A stretch of 64,000 nt of DNA from Tetracladium setigerum (GCA_031472005.1 PZJY01000006.1:1426001-1490000), one strand, 5' to 3'. Counted from the stretch's first letter, positions 1 through 11,922 are shown. The notes: a model not told the origin generated them from the sequence alone. Translations and numbers: made by a program.

Positions 1-820
1 AAACGACCCTCCCCTTCAAAAGTATCTCGATCCCAAAGGGAAAAAAAAAGAAAAAACACTATTAACGTCACTGTGATAGTTGCTGTCATTGCTCGCGAAG
101 GCAGCATTCTGCTCGGAAACAACGACATCGCTGATCTTATCTACGATTCCGTTAGACAATTTTCTTGGGATAATAAGGTTGGTAGTGAGGGGTTCATGAC
201 TTGTGCTGCGCGACACAGCAACAACATGTTTGAGGGACGATGGGCAATTTTCCACACTTAAATTTGCGGAAATGGGCATTTCGCTTCGCGGTTATTGATC
301 GGATTTCCTTCCTCGTTTTGAGGCTATGGAGCTGAGGCATGAGAGAGATCGATTGGTTGCACATTCAGTTTGGTGGGTAGGTAGTCTTGCGTTGTGAATA
401 TGATACAGGGATGAAGCGGTTGCTTTGCTTGAGCTTATGGATACGGCGTATTCTTGCAGTTAGCTCGAATTGAGAAACAGTCTCTTTGCAAACAATGCTT
501 TCTATGTGATATCTCTCCAGGTGAGGTCTACATTCAAAGGTTAGTTTTGGGGCGACATCTGCTCAAGTTCCACTTACTGTGGTCGACTTGCTCTTCAACA
601 TTCAAGATCCTTTCATGAGTACCGTCATTCTTCCCCAGATACTCCAAACATCAAAATCACAACAACTCCAAACACTTCAGCTCATGATGCAAGTCAGATT
701 CAAACAAGAGGGGCATGCAAAGAAATGGTCAAATTACATCTACTCCTTCCATGCCGGGTATCATAAACTAATAAGTGTAAAAGAGAAAATTTCTTTTGCC
801 AGACTGCCACCACTCAAAAC
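1..820. other. Intergenic, no gene recognised
   Basis: Only short overlapping reading frames without family character occur here. The stretch lies downstream of the minus-strand MED1 gene and may hold its 3' untranslated region. An A-rich run lies near 45-57. Confidence 0.5.
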
Positions 821-2891
821 CTAACCCAAACGCCTCCTCACGAATTCCACCCAGATACCTAGATCTTCTGTGACCTCCAACATCCTCCCCAGATCTGCTG
901 CCGTAAGTCTCTTTCCCTCGCTCTCATTCATCACCTCGAGCACATTCTCGCTTATGACCTCGACCACGCCATTGAGCTTGATGTCGAATGTAATATTTGC
1001 TGTACGTTTTCCAAAGGGGAAGAGAACCAACAGGCGTGGGAGGGGGTTGGTGGTGAGCATAACATCGAGGGAAAAGAGATCTGTTTGTGGCTGCAACGAA
1101 TCCCTGTTGAACCCTGTGGCAATCTCCCTTCGTTTATTCCCCTTTTTGGGCTGCGCTTCATCGGTCTTGGGCGCGATGTTGGCTGTCGGACCAAATGTTT
1201 TGCTTAGCAAGTTGGACAGGAATGCGTATTGCCTGAGAGCCGGTAGCATGCCTACGAGTTGATTTGGATGTGTAAAGGGGAGTTCTGTTAAGATTCGTCC
1301 ATAGTCGGATTTATCGATAGTGAGGGTATTTTCGTATCTCTTTGTACTCTTCTCTCCGTCTTTGCTAAACACTGGCACCAAAACGTCTTGTTTGATGATC
1401 CTAGGCTCACTTTGCTTTGTTTTCTCCACAGTACTTAGAGGAAACATAAGCCCGTCGAATGTACTTGTTTGAAACATATCATATGCAGCGTTTGTTGAGT
1501 GGTAAATTTGACCTGCGAGGCTGAAAGGAACCACAACTGGAGGATCAAACTTGGCCACAAACATCACCTCTGGAAATTTTTGACCAGGCGCATTCTCAAC
1601 GCCTTCCATGACGTCCGGCCGCGGGAGGTCGGTTGATGGGAGCATAGTGTATTCCGGGATTTGCCAGTCCAGTAAGGGCTCCCCGGGGTTGAGGAACATC
1701 TCCTCGACAGGAGGTACTTCTTTCTGTATGTCGTTGGATATCCAGTCTGTAGATACCCTTACGCTAAGCGGGGTTTCGTATATACCCAGAGAGATCGGGG
1801 CGCACTCAATCAACAACGCCCAGGTCTTCCCAGTTTGGCTGCCTGGCTGTTTTGAGATTCGTCGCTTTTCTTGCCAGTAATCTAAACTCAGGCCAAGTCG
1901 ATCCCTGGCGTGCATAAGAGGTTTCCCACTCTTCGTACACAAAGCAGCAGTCTCCACGATTTCTTGTCCCTTCCCACTGAATTCATCACCCTCCTTCAAC
2001 CTCTCTACTTCCCACTTATGTAGTCGTTCCAAGCTCTCATAAATGCCAGCAATAGCCTCATAACAATTCAGCCCAGGAATAACGCTCAATTTGTCCAGTA
2101 CCGCCAATCGTTCCAGGTTTGCCGCAAACTGATCAAGCTTCTTTGTTAACGGGCTTTCTGTAGACTTAGTCTGCAGATCTCGCAGCAAAATCGCCCCAGC
2201 TTTCTCCGTGTGTCTCGAAACGATATCCGGTGATTCGGGAAAAGCTAGCGATACTTTCTGAACCACATTATCGGTGAAGTCGATGTCAAGCGCAAGAGCG
2301 GAACCAGCGATGATTAAAGTCCTCGAAGCGCTCCCACTCCCCATGTGCGTTTCCCAGAGACATTCCAGTCCAACCCTTCGTGCTAGCCGCTCCATTCCGG
2401 CTTCACTAAGTCGTCCTTTACTCACCTGCCGTGATATTAGCACCTTGACATCTCCTCGTAAATTTGTCCAAAGCCGTGTTGTACCTTCAAAATATCCATC
2501 ACAGCCGTCAGCTTCCTACCCCTATCCTGGTCATCTCCTCTCGATCCTCCCAAAGCCCCCATACCAACACCTATTCCATGTGCCCCTGGTGTACCTAGTC
2601 CCTCCATTCCCAAATCCCCTAGACCAACCACACCCCCAATGCCATGGCGGCACTTGGACTGTCATAACCAACTCCAAAACTCGAATTTGTAGGATGATTG
2701 GCCCCAGCGCTTGGGTAGCCATAGAGCGTGTTCATATTTCCAGGTGACTTCTTGATATGTTGCGGAGAAGGTTGGACAGATCGAGGGCCATGGGGAGAGA
2801 AACCGAGGTGGTTGTGGGAAGCTGAGAATGGGGTCGAGACTGGAGGGGTAGCGACCACATGAGGCGGCGCCTGCTTGCCCGGCGTTGTCAT
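821..2891 (-). CDS. MED1: Mediator complex subunit 1 (MED1), frame interrupted once
   Basis: Subunit of the Mediator coactivator that bridges transcription factors and RNA polymerase II in the nucleus. Recognition rests on the fungal Med1 core just after the intron (ERLARR, then GLECLWE), the acidic alpha-helical middle and the conserved end EFVRRRLG. The last exon is 821-2425. A 59-nt intron at 2426-2484 starts GTACAA and ends GCTAATATCACGGCAG, and it joins MDILK to VSKGRLSE in phase 0. The first exon runs from the ATG at 2889-2891 (MTTPGKQAPPH) and is Gly/Pro/Ser rich. Inside it the frame is lost at a run of five G (plus-strand C at about 2634-2638). One extra G would restore a frame leading to VGLGDLGMEGLG and then to the splice site, giving about 670 residues. 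Either the assembly lacks a base or the allele is damaged. A small intron there looks less likely because no branch point is visible. Confidence 0.85.
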
Positions 2892-3383
2892 TGCGAGATT
2901 AAAGTAACTCAAAATCAAAAGGGTAGGCCTATGTGAGCGGAAGTTCACGATAACTTGTCTCGACGTCGTTGGACGACGCGCAGAACTTCAAGTTTACGCG
3001 ATGGTCTGCAGGGGTCTCTGCCAAGGGAACCTTTAACTTGGTGAAGTGAATGGGACAAACAGCACTGAAAGCTCAATATGTAGTGAAATTTCATCCATTA
3101 CTACCTCACTCCCCACAACTAAACGATGGCATACAGCAAATAATGACATCCAGTGTGTGGGTAATCTAAGTATATCAAACGCCATTCAAAGCCTAAAAAA
3201 TGAAGCGCTCGGTAATCCATATTCCAGTGAGCATCACGAACAACCTTTTTTCAACCTCTTCAGAATAATCATCAACCCGAACAACCATCATCATCTGTTC
3301 AGTTATCTTCATTCGCAACCTGTTATCTCCCTTACCAGCAATACCTTCACCATCTATGAAGATCCAATGGCTCTTTTGTCCTT
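2892..3383. other. Intergenic spacer, MED1 promoter region
   Basis: About 490 bp between the start of MED1 and the end of the next minus-strand gene. It should hold the MED1 promoter and the 3' untranslated region of the neighbour. A plus-strand reading frame crossing it (3046-3576) runs into the neighbour's coding sequence and looks like chance. Confidence 0.5.
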
Positions 3384-5660
3384 TTACTCGCCGTCCGTCT
3401 CTTGTACGGAATGGACCGAATCTATGCAGGTGGAGGCTTCAGAAGCCCTCTCAAAACTGGGAACCACTACTCTTATCTTGCTAGAATTTGTTGTCTGCTG
3501 CTGCGTGAGCTTCCTTTCCAAGTCATCTCTGCGAATCTCGGCTTTGAGCCTCTTCATCGCATCCTTCTCTGCTTGATAGACTGTTTTCACCAGCCTTTGG
3601 CCGGTATTACCACTTCTCTCGTTGAGGCAGTCTCCTCTCGCCTGCTTCTCCTTTTGTTCCATGAGCAGGTACTCAAGACGTTGTTGGATGGTGGCTGCGT
3701 GTGTATTCTTGACCGGTGCAGGGGCTGCAGCCCTCTGAACTCCAGTTCCTGGATATCTCTTTTGAAAGTTCTCAAGAATTAGGTATCCCCAAGGAACAAC
3801 TTGTGCTTCACGTCCTGGCCCATCATCGTCTGGAATTCGCCCAGTGGCCAAATCAATGATTGGAAGCTTTGGATTGACTTTGGTATGCTCACGAGACAAG
3901 GTTTGTTTGGTAGGAGGAAGACGAATTAAAGGAACCGTGTAAGGGACAAATTGAGTGGGTGGAAGAACCAGTGAAGCTTGTGGGGGTTTTGCAGTCTCGG
4001 GCAGAGCATGTGATGGAGCGTCTTGGTTCGTATGACCTATGTGTGTCACACTTCCTCTTCTGCTGCCATGGAAGAAGTCATTCGTCTTAACCCAAACAGG
4101 CTCATTCGAACAGTGGTACTCACTGGGAATGGGAATGGGAAGTGGAATGACTTGAGCACTCGTTGTGGTTTTGTCGGTTGTTTTGAGATGTGCAGACGAA
4201 TGGGCTGGAAAGGCATTTGCTGTCGGGTTCAATTTTGACTTTGCTTCAGAGTAGGCAACCTTCCTAGACTTTCGGCGGACCTTCTGTGCTTCGGCATCAG
4301 TATCGGATGAATCATCGCTATCGAGGGTTTTCAAGGCCTCAAGAAACTGAAGGAGCTTCTTGCGATCCCCTCTTTTCAGTTCAGTGATGCTCTTCATATA
4401 CTCGTAGAACTGCATTTTTTGCTTCTTCCGATCCATCTTGTTGTTGTCTTGCACAGTCGGCGTTTCGATGAGATCTGCCTTTTCTTTCACAGGAGCTGAC
4501 TGAGGACTCCCGGGTGTCTCTACGACACCATCCAGTGCTCCCGGAACAGGCGTGAGAATTGCAGGATCCCATCTCACAGATCTGAGGTGCTTTGGAACCC
4601 CAAAATTTCGTCGTCCTCGGTGGCTCAGAGCTGATCTAATTTTTGATTCCAGATCGTCAACGCAGGCAGCTTGAGTTTCCTTTTGCTGCTTGCTGGGGCT
4701 TGCAGTGTGATCGGCAGTAATAGAAGATCGATTGCCGTCCGGGAATGATGACAGGTACTGCTCTTCGCTGCTGATAGCAGAAGAACGATGAGAGGGACTT
4801 GCAAATGATCGGCGTGCTGCACCGTTGAGGCGTGATCCACCAGAGTCAACAGAGGATTGCTCTCTGAATCCTGCAGTAGGATTGTGGATTTGGTTTCGGA
4901 TAGGGGTAGCATTATAGTATGGGATAGACTGGCTTCTATTGCCCATGACACCTTCGTATTCCGTGCTGTAGGACAGAGTCTGACGTCGCTGGATGGGATG
5001 AGCAGACGGATGGTATGCATAGCCCGTAGCAAAATGAGAGCTATCGCTGAAAGTACCGGTTACACATCGTCGTCGTGAAGCAGTTGATTGGGATGCATGG
5101 CTCAAATCCAACTCGGATTCCTCGCTGTAAGCCTGTAGAGCAGAATATCGCGGAGCTGGAAATGGCCTGAGAGCAAGCAAGTCGGCAAGCGAATAACGAT
5201 GGATAGGTCTTCTCTTTTGTTTAGGCGGTACGGTTTCCTCGCTGGCTGGAATCTCAAGGGCGCGTCTCTTGTGTTTGGGAATGCTCTCCTCATGGTATGC
5301 TGGTGTCCGAATTGTTGGCGCTCCCCAGGGTTTTCTTTCGGGCGACGAAGTTGTTGTTTTGCTCTTTGGGCTTGCTTTAGAGCACATGTTGGCCCTGCTT
5401 GGCGATGTCAAGGTACGAGATGTGCCTCTGCTGACGCTTGGTGGAGGAGTCTGTTGGGTCTTGGATTTGACAGGACGCAGAGTAAGTTTTGCAGCAGGTT
5501 TGGGAGAGCCGGTTCTCAACGCTACTCGAGTTCTACGTCTCTCGTAGTCTGAAGTGAGAGTCATTCGTTCCCTTGGAGCTTCTTCTTCGGAGTCTTCATC
5601 GTGTGAGTCCAACTTCTTGTTGCCGGTTCCATAGGAAGTGTCGCTCTTCCGCGGCGCCAT
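3384..5660 (-). CDS. Large disordered basic protein, function unknown
   Basis: Single-exon 758-residue protein that I do not recognise. It begins MAPRKSDTSYG and is rich in Ser, Pro, Arg and Lys for most of its length, with acidic patches (SHDEDSEEE near residue 20; DSDDSSDTDAEA near 450) and many S/T-P sites, so it is probably intrinsically disordered and phosphorylated. Two stretches look more ordered. One lies around residues 600-640, with the segment LPIIDLATGRIPDDDG followed by VVPWGYLILENFQKRYPG. The other is a charged helical segment at roughly 655-725 that could be a coiled coil. No signal peptide or membrane segment is evident. The basic character suggests a nuclear or cytoskeletal role, which is inference only. 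The uninterrupted 2.3 kb frame makes the gene itself secure. Confidence 0.8.
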   Translation of the reverse strand: MAPRKSDTSYGTGNKKLDSHDEDSEEEAPRERMTLTSDYERRRTRVALRTGSPKPAAKLTLRPVKSKTQQTPPPSVSRGTSRTLTSPSRANMCSKASPKSKTTTSSPERKPWGAPTIRTPAYHEESIPKHKRRALEIPASEETVPPKQKRRPIHRYSLADLLALRPFPAPRYSALQAYSEESELDLSHASQSTASRRRCVTGTFSDSSHFATGYAYHPSAHPIQRRQTLSYSTEYEGVMGNRSQSIPYYNATPIRNQIHNPTAGFREQSSVDSGGSRLNGAARRSFASPSHRSSAISSEEQYLSSFPDGNRSSITADHTASPSKQQKETQAACVDDLESKIRSALSHRGRRNFGVPKHLRSVRWDPAILTPVPGALDGVVETPGSPQSAPVKEKADLIETPTVQDNNKMDRKKQKMQFYEYMKSITELKRGDRKKLLQFLEALKTLDSDDSSDTDAEAQKVRRKSRKVAYSEAKSKLNPTANAFPAHSSAHLKTTDKTTTSAQVIPLPIPIPSEYHCSNEPVWVKTNDFFHGSRRGSVTHIGHTNQDAPSHALPETAKPPQASLVLPPTQFVPYTVPLIRLPPTKQTLSREHTKVNPKLPIIDLATGRIPDDDGPGREAQVVPWGYLILENFQKRYPGTGVQRAAAPAPVKNTHAATIQQRLEYLLMEQKEKQARGDCLNERSGNTGQRLVKTVYQAEKDAMKRLKAEIRRDDLERKLTQQQTTNSSKIRVVVPSFERASEASTCIDSVHSVQETDGE

Positions 5661-6344
5661 GTTTATGCGTCAACTGAGCAGGCTTATCCTTTCAATGGTG
5701 TAAGAGTGTGTTTCTTGTTGTCTGTGAGGTATGGGACGTTTGAAGAAGGAAAGGCTGGCCAAACACAACTATCGACCACCTTGGTGTACGGATACTTGGA
5801 GTCTACTTCGATTGGGATCACACCTGGCAATCAAATAACCTCCTTCGATGACGATAATTCGATGCCAGCCACCTGTGAATAGTTAGCCAGCTCTTTTTAA
5901 TGGAAATGAGTTACGTACAACCGACAATGTACTTCGTTAGACCGCTGGACTGAAGAAATGGACCCGGAACCTCGATTGCAGTAAGAGGATTGCCCTTGTA
6001 TACGATGATTTTGGGGACTATGGTCCGCATGAGTTGAAGAAATGCTGGGGTAATGGCAGTGCTCTATAACAAAAGGGTGCTTCAAAAGGGGTTATGTTGC
6101 AAAAGTGCTTGCAAGTTTTCAGGATAGTGGAGGGGAAGGAAGACGAGTTACGTGTCTGCTCTCGGCATCGAATTTCTCACTTTCAAGAATAGAAGGCAGG
6201 AGCCATGCAGGTAGCTGTAGCAACTGGGTAGCAACACAAGAGTTGAGGCGAGAACGTTTTTATTCAGGAAGTCCCGTTCAACTATACCACGCTAAGATCA
6301 TGCTAAAAACAGACAACAATGCTGCCATGGGTATCAGATTCAAT
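5661..6344. other. Intergenic, no gene recognised
   Basis: About 680 bp upstream of the 758-residue gene and downstream of the AIM24-domain gene, both on the minus strand. It probably carries the promoter of the former. Short frames here show no family character. Confidence 0.5.
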
Positions 6345-7865
6345 TTATGCTCCCATGGGCGCGTGAGCAGTAATCCATTGTCCGAAAGCGACCTGTATTC
6401 GTTCGTTAGCAGTAGTAACAGCGATTTTTCTTAAGTCTACTTACCGGGTTTCTAGTCTGAATGAAAATTGTTCCTGGACCTGTGAATTTGCACACCAGTC
6501 CTTCGCCAGAGGACAATCCGGAAATGATACCGCCGGACGCAACTCTTTCAAGAATATATTTTGTGTTCCAAGCGACCAAGTGGCCGTTGTCCACAATATA
6601 TCTTTCTCCGTCCGCCAGCTAATGGATAAACGTGAGTAATTATTTCAGGCTACCAGAATCCACGTGAGTACTTACATCCTTTCTAATGATGGCGCCCAAA
6701 CTGGTGATCCAGAGAATACCAGTTCCACTTATCTTATAGACAAATAAACCCTCACCGGAAAACATGGCCTTTCCAATGCCTTGTCGCTTCATGTCCTTAA
6801 TGACACCCTGGGTACAAGCCAAGAAAGCATCACGTCCAACTGACCACTGCTCATCACCACCAAGTCTGATATTTGTAATATCTCCCAACGCCGCCGGAGC
6901 GAGTAGCAGCTCCCCAGGGCCGGTGTAGGTAGAGTGATTCATTTCTCCACCCGCAATAAGCTTCTTCATTGAGAACTTGATAACACCTTTCAACGTAATG
7001 GTTGGGGTCATTGAAATCATGGCACCTAGAGTTTCTTAGAACATGCGCAAAATGTCAATTAGTGGGAGGAAAATACCAGGCTTTACAGTTAATGGGCATC
7101 CCATAGCGAGCTGGAATGTCAAAATACTGTTTGTGTCTCTGTGGCTGATTCTATAGCTTCCACCATTGAAAGTTCCTACATCATCTTGTGTCGAACTTGC
7201 TCCCGTGAAGTGAGCTGCAGATGGGGCACCGTGGTCTAGATTTCCTGGAGCACTTGTATCCATAGCTGCCTTCTCAGGGGGGTATTCTGTCCCGGAGAAA
7301 CCTCCGGATGGAGGTGGCTGGGTATGGTAAGCTTGTTGGCCCATCTGCGGTTGTTGTTGCAATTGTTGCGGTGGCTGTTGATATTGCTGCTGGGGAGATT
7401 GCGAAACAACATGTTGCAGTTGTTGCTGTTCTAATATCCACCAAATTAATTCCTATTCTTTGAATATAGTAGAGCATTAGGTCACTCACGAGGAGGGGGT
7501 TGTTGATACGACGTTCGGTGCTGGGAGAAATTGGTAGGTGGTGGTCCGTATTGTGGAGGAGATGAAGGCTGAACTGGAGGAGACTGCTGTTGTTGCTGAG
7601 GAGGAGGTGGTGGGTAAAAGCCTCCTTGCTGGGGAGAGGTTTGTTGCGGAGGAGGAGGGTAATGTCCCTGAACCTGTGGGGAGGACGATGGAGGAGGTGC
7701 ATATTGCTGCTGGGCTATAACTTCACATCAGCGAATTTAATTCCATCCGTTCCGGCGATTGCCATACCTCCATTTCCACCTGGGGGAGCTGGATATTGTC
7801 AGTCATGTCATGAGCTTGTGTGACGACAGCGAGGCCAGGAGCTTACGAGGATAGTATCCGGACAT
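6345..7865 (-). CDS. AIM24-domain protein with P/Q-rich N-terminus
   Basis: Seven-exon gene for about 396 residues. Exons on the minus strand are 7847-7865, 7768-7788, 7490-7714, 7077-7430, 6676-7025, 6445-6618 and 6345-6392, and every intron is GT-AG of 51-59 nt. The product starts MSGYYPPPPGGNG, continues for about 120 residues as a Pro/Gln-rich low-complexity arm, and then enters a beta-rich AIM24 (DUF124, TIGR00266-type) domain. Recognisable parts are LAMGCPLTVKPGAMISM, LAPAALGDI, FSGEGLFVYKISGTG, VDNGHLVAWN and FTGPGTIFIQTRNP, ending VAFGQWITAHAPMGA. In yeast AIM24 affects mitochondrial inner-membrane (MICOS/respiratory) function. This fungal branch has no clear mitochondrial presequence, so its location is uncertain. 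The second exon is only 21 nt. Confidence 0.85.
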
Positions 7866-8799
7866 CGTGAGAATGTGCAAACGGGTTTGCGCGATGGAAT
7901 TAGTTGGCGCTTTAACAAGGCTTCAATAGTGCTTCGTGAAGCTTCTCGGAGCTCTCACTCAAAGGATACTGTGAGAGGAGGGAAATAAAAAGAGGCAGCG
8001 CAGCCTGATGTTTTTCTGGTCAGCTCCTACTCACGCGCGGGATAAAAGGACCCCGCACTTCATTCAGCTTTCAGAAGGGAGAACAAACAAACCTGTTTAT
8101 CGTGATTGTGAAGGTGGGGACAAGCTGTGGAAAGTTGAGTGATTTCACGTAGTTTCAGAGATCACTTCAAGAATGAAGGAAAGAAATAAAGAAAGAAAAG
8201 CAAGAAAGAAAGAAAGCAAGCTCAAGCAATAGCTCTAATCAGCCCGCGCTTGAAGGTAGGCGCGCATCAGCCTGGAGCTCTAGTACTGTAGAGGACAGTA
8301 AGTACCTACCTAACCTTAGTGCGGGGGATGGTTGTGTCTATTTCGAGTCTCTCACAAGGAATGAGGGATTAGCCGGGATCCAATGGTTATTGAGTATTAG
8401 TCCAGTCGTTGAAAAAAACTGGGGAGTTGAGAATTGGGCGCTTACTATCACGATTATGATAATCACCATCGTGGATACTCTCAAAACGGATACTGACCGA
8501 CTGGGATTGCCTGCCTTGTCCAATGGGGAAAGGTTTAAAGATGGAAGAATACCTAGCCACAGACATTAATGCTTTGCACAACTTGGAGAACGAAGAACAG
8601 TTGTTTAGAGCGTGTAAACACGATTGAATTTTTTAGTCGAACACTGTCTGCTTCATTTCCAAACCAAGCTATTCGTTCTATTTACAAACCGAAATAGCAA
8701 TTTGTATCCTCGAGTGATAACTCTCGAATGAATCTAGAGGCCCAGCATTTTGCTATGAACCCAAAACCAAATGCCCGCTCCCCAAAAAGCAAAACGCCC
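7866..8799. other. Intergenic with purine-rich tract
   Basis: Promoter region of the AIM24-domain gene and 3' flank of eIF2 beta. It contains a purine tract of GAAA-type repeats at about 8160-8220 and a TACTGTA element at 8284-8290. No gene is supported. Confidence 0.5.
8160..8220. repeat. GAAA-type purine tract
   Basis: An imperfect run of GAAA/GAAAG units on the plus strand, about 60 bp, upstream of the AIM24-domain gene. Such tracts are common in fungal promoters. Confidence 0.7.
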
Positions 8800-9901
8800 T
8801 TAACCTTGCTGTCTCTTTCTCTTGCCGACTTGCGCAGAGAAACCGGTCTTGATTGCTGTAACACTGCGTCGGGAACCGCAGGAGTTGCAGGTGATAAAGT
8901 ACAGTCGGTTCTCACCCTTGTTGAGCTCGGTATCTGGGGATCGACAGGTTTTGCAGGTGACATATTCCACTGAATAAGAATTAGCATGTGCGAGATAAGT
9001 GGTGGAAAGGATGGAACATACTGATATACCTCCTCAAAACGTTTTCAATCTGCTTCTGCTGGAAGCGACCTTTGATAATCAACCGCCTACTACCATCGAC
9101 CGAACCGCTCGTACCCAGCTCAGCAAATAAGTATGAAGTGACGTGCTCGTCAGTTCTCTTCATGCGCTTGCAGATCTCGGCAATGTTGGCGAAAACGGTC
9201 TTCTTGTTGCCTTCACGAAGACACTGAGGAGGAGGAATCTTGTAGCTTCGAGAGCCGCTCGAGGCATGGTCGGGGTTCTTCTGTGCGAGAAGGGTGAAGA
9301 AGCGCGAGAGCAGAAGTTCGTACTTGATTGGCTTGCTCTCATCGTGTTGCCAGATTCCGGTGCCTTTCTCCATGTCGCCGTGATCGGTCTCCTCAGCTGG
9401 CTTCTTTTCAGCAGCAGCAGATCCTTCTTCCGCATCCTTGCCTTCAATCTCGAGTTCTGCGAGTCTCGCAGCGAACTCATCCTCGGTTCCCTCCTTGGGC
9501 TTCTTGGTCTTCTTCTTCTTCTTCATGGAGGACAGATCCAAACCACCATCTGCAGCAGCCTCATCGGCACCTTCCTCGCCCTCCTCAGCCTTGGGCTTCT
9601 TGGGCTTCTTCTTCTTCATGCTCTTAAGCATACTTGCGATGTCCTCTTCCTCGTTGGCCTCGGCGGGGGACGAGTGTGAAAGAGCAGTGCCCTTGGAATC
9701 ATCGTGTGCGTCAGCTTGCGTTGTGACTTCGCCATTCTCGTCAACAATGGTGGTGCCTTCGCTGAATGCCACAGACTTGCGCGGCTTGCGCTCGTGGGTT
9801 TCCTGTTGGGAGGCGTTAGAATCTTGAGACTTCGAAATCTGTCTTGCAGGCTCGTAGATGTGTGGATTTGGGGCGGCAAAGGCACTTACCGTGTCTGCCA
9901 T
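8800..9901 (-). CDS. SUI3: Translation initiation factor eIF2 subunit beta
   Basis: Subunit of the eIF2 GTPase complex that carries initiator Met-tRNA to the 40S ribosome. Exons are 9890-9901, 9022-9802 and 8800-8969, giving about 320 residues. The first exon is only 12 nt (MADT). Its 87-nt intron has GTAAGT, TCTAAC and CAACAG, and joins MADT to ETHERKPRKSVAFSEGTT. The 52-nt second intron joins ENVLRRYI to MEYVTCKTCRSPDTEL. The N-terminus carries two lysine runs (the K-boxes that bind eIF5 and eIF2B epsilon), the middle has the conserved KYELLLSRFF core, and the C-terminus has a C-X2-C...C-X2-C zinc ribbon (CKTC...CNSC) ending KRKRQQG. No essential residue appears to be missing. Confidence 0.95.
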
Positions 9902-11622
9902 GATTGCGGCTTGGTGAATATTATATGTGAATTTGCTTGTCAGTATCCTTGAACTGAGTGGTGGCGTGGGTAGAGTCGAGGTTTGAGGTTTCTGTTTGAA
10001 GGCCAAAGAAAGTGACGGAGGGGAGCGCACAATTGAGGAAATCCGGCGCCCCTCGAAAAAGCGGGTACGTGAGTCAACCCCATTATCACGTGATAATTCA
10101 ATTGATGATTGGGATTGCAACTCATGGCACTTCCAATCAAATAAAGTACCTACTTATATCTGTTGGCTCCTCTCTTGAAGATATATCACATCAAACTTTA
10201 TGCTAATGAGTAATGCTATTTTACGTATGGAATGGAAGGAGTACTGTACATTCCATTAGCATTCAGGAAGTTAAGCGAGGCCGTGAAGCACCATGGTGTG
10301 GGAATAAACCATGCAAAGCTGATTGCATCTCTTCCAACTTCTGCTTTCACCATATTGACTTCAATGTTTTTCCTTTTACTTCGAATCTTCTTTGATTTAC
10401 TATTTCTAATAGGACAGTCAAGATTCGAGTGCTTTCTACAACTCCATGAAAGATCTGACAAATCGCTCGCCGATGTCATCAAGATCCTTCCACAGCTGTG
10501 ATACACTGGTACTTGAGCTCGTCATTTTCTTTGAGCACTCCAGAGGCAAAATTAGTGTATTTCGAGTTAGTCTTACTTCAAACTCAAGAAACTGCAACAC
10601 GCTCCCATTCCAATAGCTGAGAGAGGTTCTAGCCTTGTCAATTTAAACCATCAGTTTGTTTACTACGACGCCGACCATGAGTATCACAGAACTAACCTCG
10701 AATAAATAACAATAAAGATTAGAGATGAAATGAAAGTAAGGAGTAGTCCAAGGGGAGGAGAACGAGAGACAAGTGAGAGCTGAGGCGGGGAGTTGCGGTC
10801 GAGAGCCTACCTACCACTTGAGAAGTTCAACCATTTCCACGTTCGTCGAAAGTCAACGAACAAAGAAACAGTAGTTATCTTTCCTACCTGTTGGGGAGTT
10901 ATCGCGCATAGCGTTGAGTTCCGGCGTTTTTGGCTGTTGCAAGAGTTGCACGAAGCAGGTCGACCGTCGACACCAAGAATCGAAATCTTGATGACTACAG
11001 AGTGAGTGAATGATGATGAAGGAAGTAAAGACTGTAAGAGATCGATTGTCAGCATTGAGAAGATCGGAGTAATGCATTTGTGAAGTAATGGTTCCTTCTC
11101 TTATAGCAAACAAGAGCGAGACATGGAGTGAAAAAAGTGTAATGGCGGAAACTACCTTAATTGCTTTTCCACCTGTCCCAAATAAAACTACCTATACAAA
11201 GGGAATGGAAAGGAAACATCATTTCCACCTTGAAGATAATACTTTTAAAGCAATACTTGCTGCAAAAGGATATGGCTCCACGGTTACTGAAAAAATAGGT
11301 TGTGTGAGCTTCACCTATTCAATACAGTACACAGATACAGTAACTATTATTCCATGATCTGGAACAGCTTCTCTCCAATAACGTTTAACAGGGTGAACTT
11401 ATGGGAGTTGGAGTAGTCACTCACCCATGATTACGAATAGTTCTGTAAAGCCATCTAAGGGTACCGAATAGTTAAAGTCTTTCTTCACCCCGCAAGCAAA
11501 TCTCTCGCCTCTTCTAGACACATGGCTGGTACTGTGGAGTTGTTATCAGAGATCTACTTCGTACTGTACAATACTGTACACCAGACAGTCGCTCCTGTGA
11601 TGATTCGCGATGAATTGGGTCA

Positions 11623-11672
<50 letters not shown>

Positions 11673-11922
11673 TGATAAGAGAAAAGCCAGTTGGATAATC
11701 GTGTTATTTTGGTGGTGGCATTCCACTGGCTTCAAGGAAAGCAGGTAGCAGAGAGCTCTAGCTTCGACCCTGGAACCCATCGAAATCTAGCCGAGCTTAC
11801 AGTAGGAGGACGTTCATCGGACCTCTAAACTCTTGGCACACTCCTCTCTCCAACACCTCCACCATCCAAAGTATAAGGTATCTTAACCACAACACCGCGC
11901 AACTCGCCCAAGCAAGCGCCCA
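9902..11922. other. Intergenic region with microsatellite and TACWGTA elements
   Basis: About 2 kb between the divergent eIF2 beta and Mim2-like genes. Short frames exist on both strands, including the antisense pair near 10.8-11.1 kb, but none has family character. TACTGTA or TACAGTA occurs at 10242, 11323, 11336, 11562, 11572 and 11797. Confidence 0.5.
11623..11666. repeat. Compound microsatellite (TG)8(AG)14
   Basis: An uninterrupted TG dinucleotide run at 11623-11638 passes directly into an AG run ending at 11666. It lies in an intergenic region and is likely to vary in length between strains. Confidence 0.95.

Noticed and set aside
3046..3576. 176-codon plus-strand frame
   Set aside because: Its second half is antisense to the C-terminus of the 758-residue gene and the sequence has no family character.
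9143..9679. 178-codon plus-strand frame over the eIF2 beta gene
   Set aside because: It lies antisense to the Lys-rich eIF2 beta coding region and its Leu/Phe-rich sequence is what the reverse of Lys/Glu codons gives. No family character.
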